DNA of 64,000 nucleotides, taken from the NCBI GenBank assembly GCA_903910555.1, contig CAIVZZ010000010.1, forward strand, positions 1-64,000, in the 5' to 3' direction. Positions 60,477 through 64,000 of this stretch are shown here, piece after piece. Numbering within the stretch: position 1 is the first letter of the stretch; each line of letters opens with the position of its first letter. The notes below the pieces were generated by a model that worked only from the letters and a program-made list of their open reading frames with translations, did no database searches and was not told where the DNA came from. The position numbers were made by a program, and so were the translations under genes. This stretch comes from an uncultured Gemmatimonadota bacterium (GTDB lineage: Bacteria > Gemmatimonadota > Gemmatimonadetes > Gemmatimonadales > Gemmatimonadaceae).

Positions 60477-61192
60477 AACGACGCGACCTCAAGCGACATC
60501 AGATCGTCGACGCGCATTGTCTCGCTCGTATAGAAGGGCTCGCCGTACTTGCACCGGATCTGCGATCCATAGTGTGCGGCCTGATGACGGATGATGTCGT
60601 AGAGCGGCTCCCCATTCGGAAACACTTCGCCGCCCTGAATCGCGCCGTCGAACTGCGAGCCATAGCACTTGATCGCCTCGAGCTTCGTTTCGAATTCGTC
60701 GGAGACATTCACGATGAATGTCGGTTTTTCCTGATCCTCTCGAAACGAAAGCGCATGCAGGAGTTTGAGCGGGCGATGCGGAGGATGCTCCGGCGCGACC
60801 TTCGCGAGCCCGGCCACAAAGCACGCATCGCGCACGAGTTGCGCCGTCACGTGATGATCGGGATGACGGCCGCGCAGCGCGGGCGCAATAATCACGCGCG
60901 GCTTGAGCCGGCGAATTACGGCAGCGACAGCGGCACGAGTTTCCGGAGTGTTGGTGATCGCGGCATCCGGCAGCTCGAGGTTCTCGCGCACCGAAACGCC
61001 AAGAATTTTTGCAGCAGCAGCGGCTTCAGCCGCGCGTGTGGCCGCAGATCCGCGCGTGCCCATCTCGCCTTGCGTGAGATCGAGGATGCCGGTGCGGCTC
61101 CCCTGACGCGCAACTTTCGCGAGCGTTCCGCCCGCGTTCAGCTCGGCGTCGTCGCGGTGGGCAAAGATTGCCAGAACGTCGACAGTAGACAT
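60473..61192 (-). CDS. bshB1: PIG-L family deacetylase, BshB1 type (bacillithiol biosynthesis)
   Basis: 239 residues. The metal-site motif is AHRDDAELNAGG, with Arg where most PIG-L enzymes have Pro (HPDD). It continues with ILDLTQGEMGTRGSAATRAAEAAAAAKILGV, the very conserved BshB1 block, then HPDHH. It removes acetyl from GlcNAc-malate in bacillithiol synthesis. bshA and bshC are not in the window. TATCTT precedes the ATG by 5 nt, so a leaderless start is likely. The tryptophan dioxygenase gene overlaps its stop. Confidence 0.9.
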   Translation of the reverse strand: MSTVDVLAIFAHRDDAELNAGGTLAKVARQGSRTGILDLTQGEMGTRGSAATRAAEAAAAAKILGVSVRENLELPDAAITNTPETRAAVAAVIRRLKPRVIIAPALRGRHPDHHVTAQLVRDACFVAGLAKVAPEHPPHRPLKLLHALSFREDQEKPTFIVNVSDEFETKLEAIKCYGSQFDGAIQGGEVFPNGEPLYDIIRHQAAHYGSQIRCKYGEPFYTSETMRVDDLMSLEVASF

Positions 61193-61203
61193 TCTGGAAG
61201 ATA
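61193..61203 (-). promoter_or_regulatory. Likely leaderless promoter -10 element of bshB1
   Basis: On the minus strand TATCTT (61203-61198) is followed by CCAGA and the ATG at 61192. No ribosome binding site is visible. Confidence 0.55.
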
Positions 61204-61250
61204 GAGCGGGACGGCGCGCGGCGGGAGCAACCGGCGCCGCATCTGACTGG

Positions 61251-63671
61251 CTACGACCCGCGAATCGCCATCATCGGGTCAATGCGCGACGCGCGCCGCG
61301 CCGGGATGTAGCTGGCAAGAACGGCGGCGCCAGCCAGGATCAGAAGCATTCCCGCGAACGTGACGGGGTCGGTGGCGGTGACGCCGAACAGGAATCCACC
61401 GAGTGTCCGCGTGAGTGCCCACGATGCCACAGTCCCGATCACCATCCCGATACCCGCGAGCGCGAGAGTCTGCTGAATGATGCGCGCCTGGAGGTGTCCC
61501 GCCGTAGCGCCGAGTGCCATGCGCACGGCGATCTCCTGCGTGCGCTGCGTGACCGTGTATGAGATCACGCCGTAAATGCCAATGAGCGCGAGGCCGAGCG
61601 CGAACAGCGCGAATCCGGTGAGCATCAGCGTGAAGAAGCGGCGCGGCGAGACTGCCGAGTCGACAATCTGATCGAGCGTGCGGATTTGATTCGTTGCGAG
61701 TCCCGGTGCGATCGACCCGAGCGCCGTCCGAATGCTTCCGGCGAACGCCGCCGTCGATAGCGTCGTGCGCACGACGAGAAGTGTCGCCGAGTAATCTCCG
61801 GTCTGGCGCATCGGCATGTAGAACTCGTTGCCAGAGCCTTTCTCCAGCGCCGCATGGCGCACATCGCGCACGACGCCAACCACACGACGTTCCTCGTTGC
61901 CGTTTACGATGATCTTGTCGATCGGATCTTCGTCCGGCCAAAGAGTACGCGCGAACGTTTCATTCACGAGTGCAACGGGCTCACTGAGCGACCGGTCTTC
62001 CGCTGTGAAGTCCCGCCCTTTCACAATGCGAATCCCCATCGTCGCGGCGTAGCCGTCGGTCACGACACGGATGTACGTCTCGGGGCGCGTATTGGCTGCG
62101 TACACGTGACCCTTCGCTCCCATCGACCAGCTGCGGTCGCCGCTCAGCGGAAGCATGTCGGTGATCGCCGCGTTCGTCACGCCGGGAATTTGTTTGGTGC
62201 GCGCGAGGACATCGTCGTAGTACGCGTTGACGGCATCCGCTGACATGTTGCGGCGGTCCGCATCCACGCGAAGCGCCGTGACGCGTTCAGGTTTGAACCC
62301 GAGATCGACGTCGAGCACGTTCAGGAAACTTCTGCTCAGCAGTCCGGCGCCGACGAGCAGAACGCACGCGAGGGCTATTTCTGAGACGACGAGCGCGTTG
62401 CGCGTCCACTTGCGTGCGCCGCCATCGGTCGCGCTTCGCCCGGAAACGCGCAGCGAATCGTGAATCGCGGCGGCGGGAATCCGCAGCGCCGGTGCGAGGC
62501 CGAACAAGAGGCCGGCCGCGAGTGCGAGCGTCATCGCGAATGCGAGCGAGAGGGCGTCGATATGCACGGTCTGCAGGAGCGGCAATGTGATCGCGCTGAG
62601 GCCGGCGATCATCCGCGTTCCCGCATACGCAAGCGTGAGTCCGAGCAGCGCTCCCGCCGACGCGAGGATAAGGCTCTCCGTGAGCATCTGACGCATCTGC
62701 CGCGCGCGGCTCGCGCCGAGTGCGGCGCGAATCGCCACTTCCTGGTGACGCGTGGTGGCGCGCGCGAGGAGCAGGTTCGACAGATTCGCGCATACGATCA
62801 GCATCACGGCGCCGACGCCGAGCGCGAGCAGCAACATGGCCGCACGCAACGAGCCGCTCACATGCTGCCGCAGCGAAGAGAGCTGCGGTTTGAACGGATT
62901 GCGATCGGCGACGTGTTCGTCAGTGAGTCGCTTGCCGATCGCCGTGATTTCGGCCGTCGCTGCGCTCATTGATGCCTGCGGTTTCAGGCGCGCGACGATC
63001 GCGAGTGTGTTGCCATTGCGATTGGTGGCCTCGATCAACGGATACGCGTAGTACAGATCGATGTGGCTTCCCGGCGCGAAGATCGAGCCGAAGTCGAACG
63101 ATTCCGGAAGCACCCCGATGACCGTGACCGGTGCGTTGTTGATCGTGAGCGCCCGGCCGACGATTGTTGGATCCGACGCGAACCGCTCTGTCCAGAGGCT
63201 GTGACTGATGAGCGCGACGCGCGGACCGCTTCCCGACGTTTCCTCGGCGGTGAACGTTCTGCCGGCAACCGGTTGCACGCCGAGCGTATGAAAAAAGTTC
63301 TGCGTCACGCTCAAGCCGCTCAGGCGTACCGGGTCGCCGGCGCCCGTGAGATCGTTGTTGCCTGCGCTGAAGCCGCCGTAGTAGGCGCCGAGCTCGTCGA
63401 GCGTTGTGTTTTGTGCAGAGAGGTCGAGGAAGTGATTGACCTGCGTATTCCAGCTGGGGCCGTTGCTGATCCAAATGAGTCTGCTCGCATCGCGGAACGG
63501 GAGCGGCCGCAACAACATGGCGTTGGAGATGCTAAACACCGTGACGCTCGCGCCGATCCCCAGACCGACGATCAGGATGGCGAAGGTCGTGAGCCCCGCA
63601 TCGCGCCGCAGCGTGCGAAATGCGTAGCGAACATCCTGCAGGAAATCGTCGACGAGGGCGCTGAACTTCAT
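61251..63671 (-). CDS. ADOP-type ABC transporter permease (duplicated MacB/FtsX permease without ATPase)
   Basis: 806 residues from the ATG at 63671; 11 residues more are possible from 63704. Two MacB_PCD/FtsX repeats: an N-terminal membrane segment (TTFAILIVGLGIGASVTVFSISNAMLLRPLPF), a periplasmic domain with SGLSVTQNFFHTLGVQPVAGRTF, three segments, then a second set ending with YTVTQRTQEIAVRMALGATAGHLQARII and a final membrane run. This duplicated orphan permease family is abundant in Acidobacteria and Gemmatimonadota; its substrate is unknown. No ABC ATPase gene lies next to it, as is usual for the family. GGAGAG lies just before the start. Confidence 0.9.
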   Translation of the reverse strand: MKFSALVDDFLQDVRYAFRTLRRDAGLTTFAILIVGLGIGASVTVFSISNAMLLRPLPFRDASRLIWISNGPSWNTQVNHFLDLSAQNTTLDELGAYYGGFSAGNNDLTGAGDPVRLSGLSVTQNFFHTLGVQPVAGRTFTAEETSGSGPRVALISHSLWTERFASDPTIVGRALTINNAPVTVIGVLPESFDFGSIFAPGSHIDLYYAYPLIEATNRNGNTLAIVARLKPQASMSAATAEITAIGKRLTDEHVADRNPFKPQLSSLRQHVSGSLRAAMLLLALGVGAVMLIVCANLSNLLLARATTRHQEVAIRAALGASRARQMRQMLTESLILASAGALLGLTLAYAGTRMIAGLSAITLPLLQTVHIDALSLAFAMTLALAAGLLFGLAPALRIPAAAIHDSLRVSGRSATDGGARKWTRNALVVSEIALACVLLVGAGLLSRSFLNVLDVDLGFKPERVTALRVDADRRNMSADAVNAYYDDVLARTKQIPGVTNAAITDMLPLSGDRSWSMGAKGHVYAANTRPETYIRVVTDGYAATMGIRIVKGRDFTAEDRSLSEPVALVNETFARTLWPDEDPIDKIIVNGNEERRVVGVVRDVRHAALEKGSGNEFYMPMRQTGDYSATLLVVRTTLSTAAFAGSIRTALGSIAPGLATNQIRTLDQIVDSAVSPRRFFTLMLTGFALFALGLALIGIYGVISYTVTQRTQEIAVRMALGATAGHLQARIIQQTLALAGIGMVIGTVASWALTRTLGGFLFGVTATDPVTFAGMLLILAGAAVLASYIPARRASRIDPMMAIRGS

Positions 63672-63799
63672 GGATCTCTCCGAGTGGGGTGACCGGATCG
63701 TCAAACGGTAGACAGCAGGGCGGTTGGAACGGTTGCGCGGCCTGTTCCGCGCGGCAGATTCAGCGCAGACTCCTTACTTCACTCTCGCGAAAACACATC

Positions 63800-64000
63800 A
63801 TGAAATCGATCTCAGCACCCAAGGCACCGGCAGCGGGCGGCCACTATTCACACGCCATCGTACACAGCGGGCTCGCGTTCGTCTCAGGACAGTTGCCGAC
63901 AGTTCCGGGGAGCACCGATCGCACGGTTGGGACGATCGAAGAGCAGACTGAGCAGACGCTGCGCAACGTCGAGGCCGTGCTCGAGGCGGCGGGGAGCTCG
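63800..64000 (+). CDS. RidA/YjgF/YER057c-family protein, N-terminal part (cut by the window edge)
   Basis: The ATG at 63800 opens a frame that continues to the last base of the window (67 codons). It reads MKSISAPKAPAAGGHYSHA, then GLAFVSGQLPTVPGSTDRTVGTIEEQTEQTLRNVEAVLEAAGSS, which fits the RidA family (GGHYSHAIV, FVSGQLP, EQTEQTLRNVEAVLEAAG). The usual length is 125-130 residues, so about half is present. RidA proteins deaminate reactive enamine/imine intermediates from PLP enzymes. It diverges from the ADOP permease with a 128-bp gap at 63672-63799. Confidence 0.9.
   Translation, partial: MKSISAPKAPAAGGHYSHAIVHSGLAFVSGQLPTVPGSTDRTVGTIEEQTEQTLRNVEAVLEAAGSS

Overview
The window is a gene-dense, GC-rich bacterial chromosome segment with about 60 protein genes, one RNA gene, one insertion-sequence end and an unusual set of intergenic palindromes. 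The mix suggests a Gram-negative-type bacterium, most likely Gemmatimonadota, with Acidobacteriota as second choice. It includes MglB/MglA beside recR and dnaX, an ADOP-type permease, many Tat- and lipobox-exported enzymes, a bacillithiol-type deacetylase and a very large Ser/Thr kinase. This is an inference from gene content; no 16S or tRNA gene is present to confirm it.

Layout. 1-1525: an IS3-family element end (OrfA start on the minus strand) that has cut off the C-terminus of an S10 serine carboxypeptidase. 1621-10758: a tightly packed plus-strand operon (M20 amidohydrolase, CE1/PHB-depolymerase-like esterase, Tat-exported TIM-barrel isomerase, GMC dehydrogenase, its Tat-bearing small subunit, amidohydrolase, Gfo/Idh/MocA oxidoreductase, proline dehydrogenase). 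It faces a coupled minus-strand operon, 10821-13356 (CutC, nucleoside-symporter-like MFS, DUF1080 lipoprotein). Together they look like a periplasmic 3-keto-glycoside pathway. 13469-15813: VOC protein, aquaporin, DUF1569 protein, signal peptidase II. 15749-25196: pentose region, with a ribose-type ABC importer diverging from a FucI-like isomerase and ribulokinase, followed by convergent araD and a TIM-barrel hydrolase. 25298-29171: a Tat DsrE-like protein, a methyltransferase, and an ArsR-methyltransferase fusion coupled to S-adenosylhomocysteinase.

29404-43089: a carboxypeptidase-regulatory-domain protein, M19 dipeptidase, a DUF2911 protein, then a carbon-metabolism run (transaldolase, pyruvate kinase, MBL hydrolase, class II aldolase, coiled-coil lipoprotein, YihY, threonine aldolase, rhodanese, Tat aminotransferase). 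43078-53334: SRP RNA with promoter and terminator, then dnaX, recR, mglB-like, mglA, pgsA, cinA, grpE, dnaJ, two tandem zinc-ribbon membrane paralogs, a DUF3565 gene and a 45-residue ORF. 53442-64000: mnmA with its cysteine desulfurase, an Fpg/Nei glycosylase diverging from a 973-residue kinase, tryptophan dioxygenase coupled to bshB1, an ADOP permease and the start of a RidA gene cut by the window edge.

The least explained signal is between the genes. Three related palindromes (13850, 29229, 32323) share a core arm around CTGTTGGTCGGT. Three more large palindromes with unrelated sequences sit at 19409, 43261 and 55733, and helically phased short direct repeats flank the aldolase gene. Several genes have a TANNNT hexamer 5-7 nt before the start codon and no Shine-Dalgarno sequence, which points to leaderless transcripts. 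No CRISPR array, tRNA, riboswitch or prophage was seen. The only gene-free stretch over 300 bases (43090-43454) holds the SRP RNA, its terminator, a giant palindrome and the dnaX promoter.
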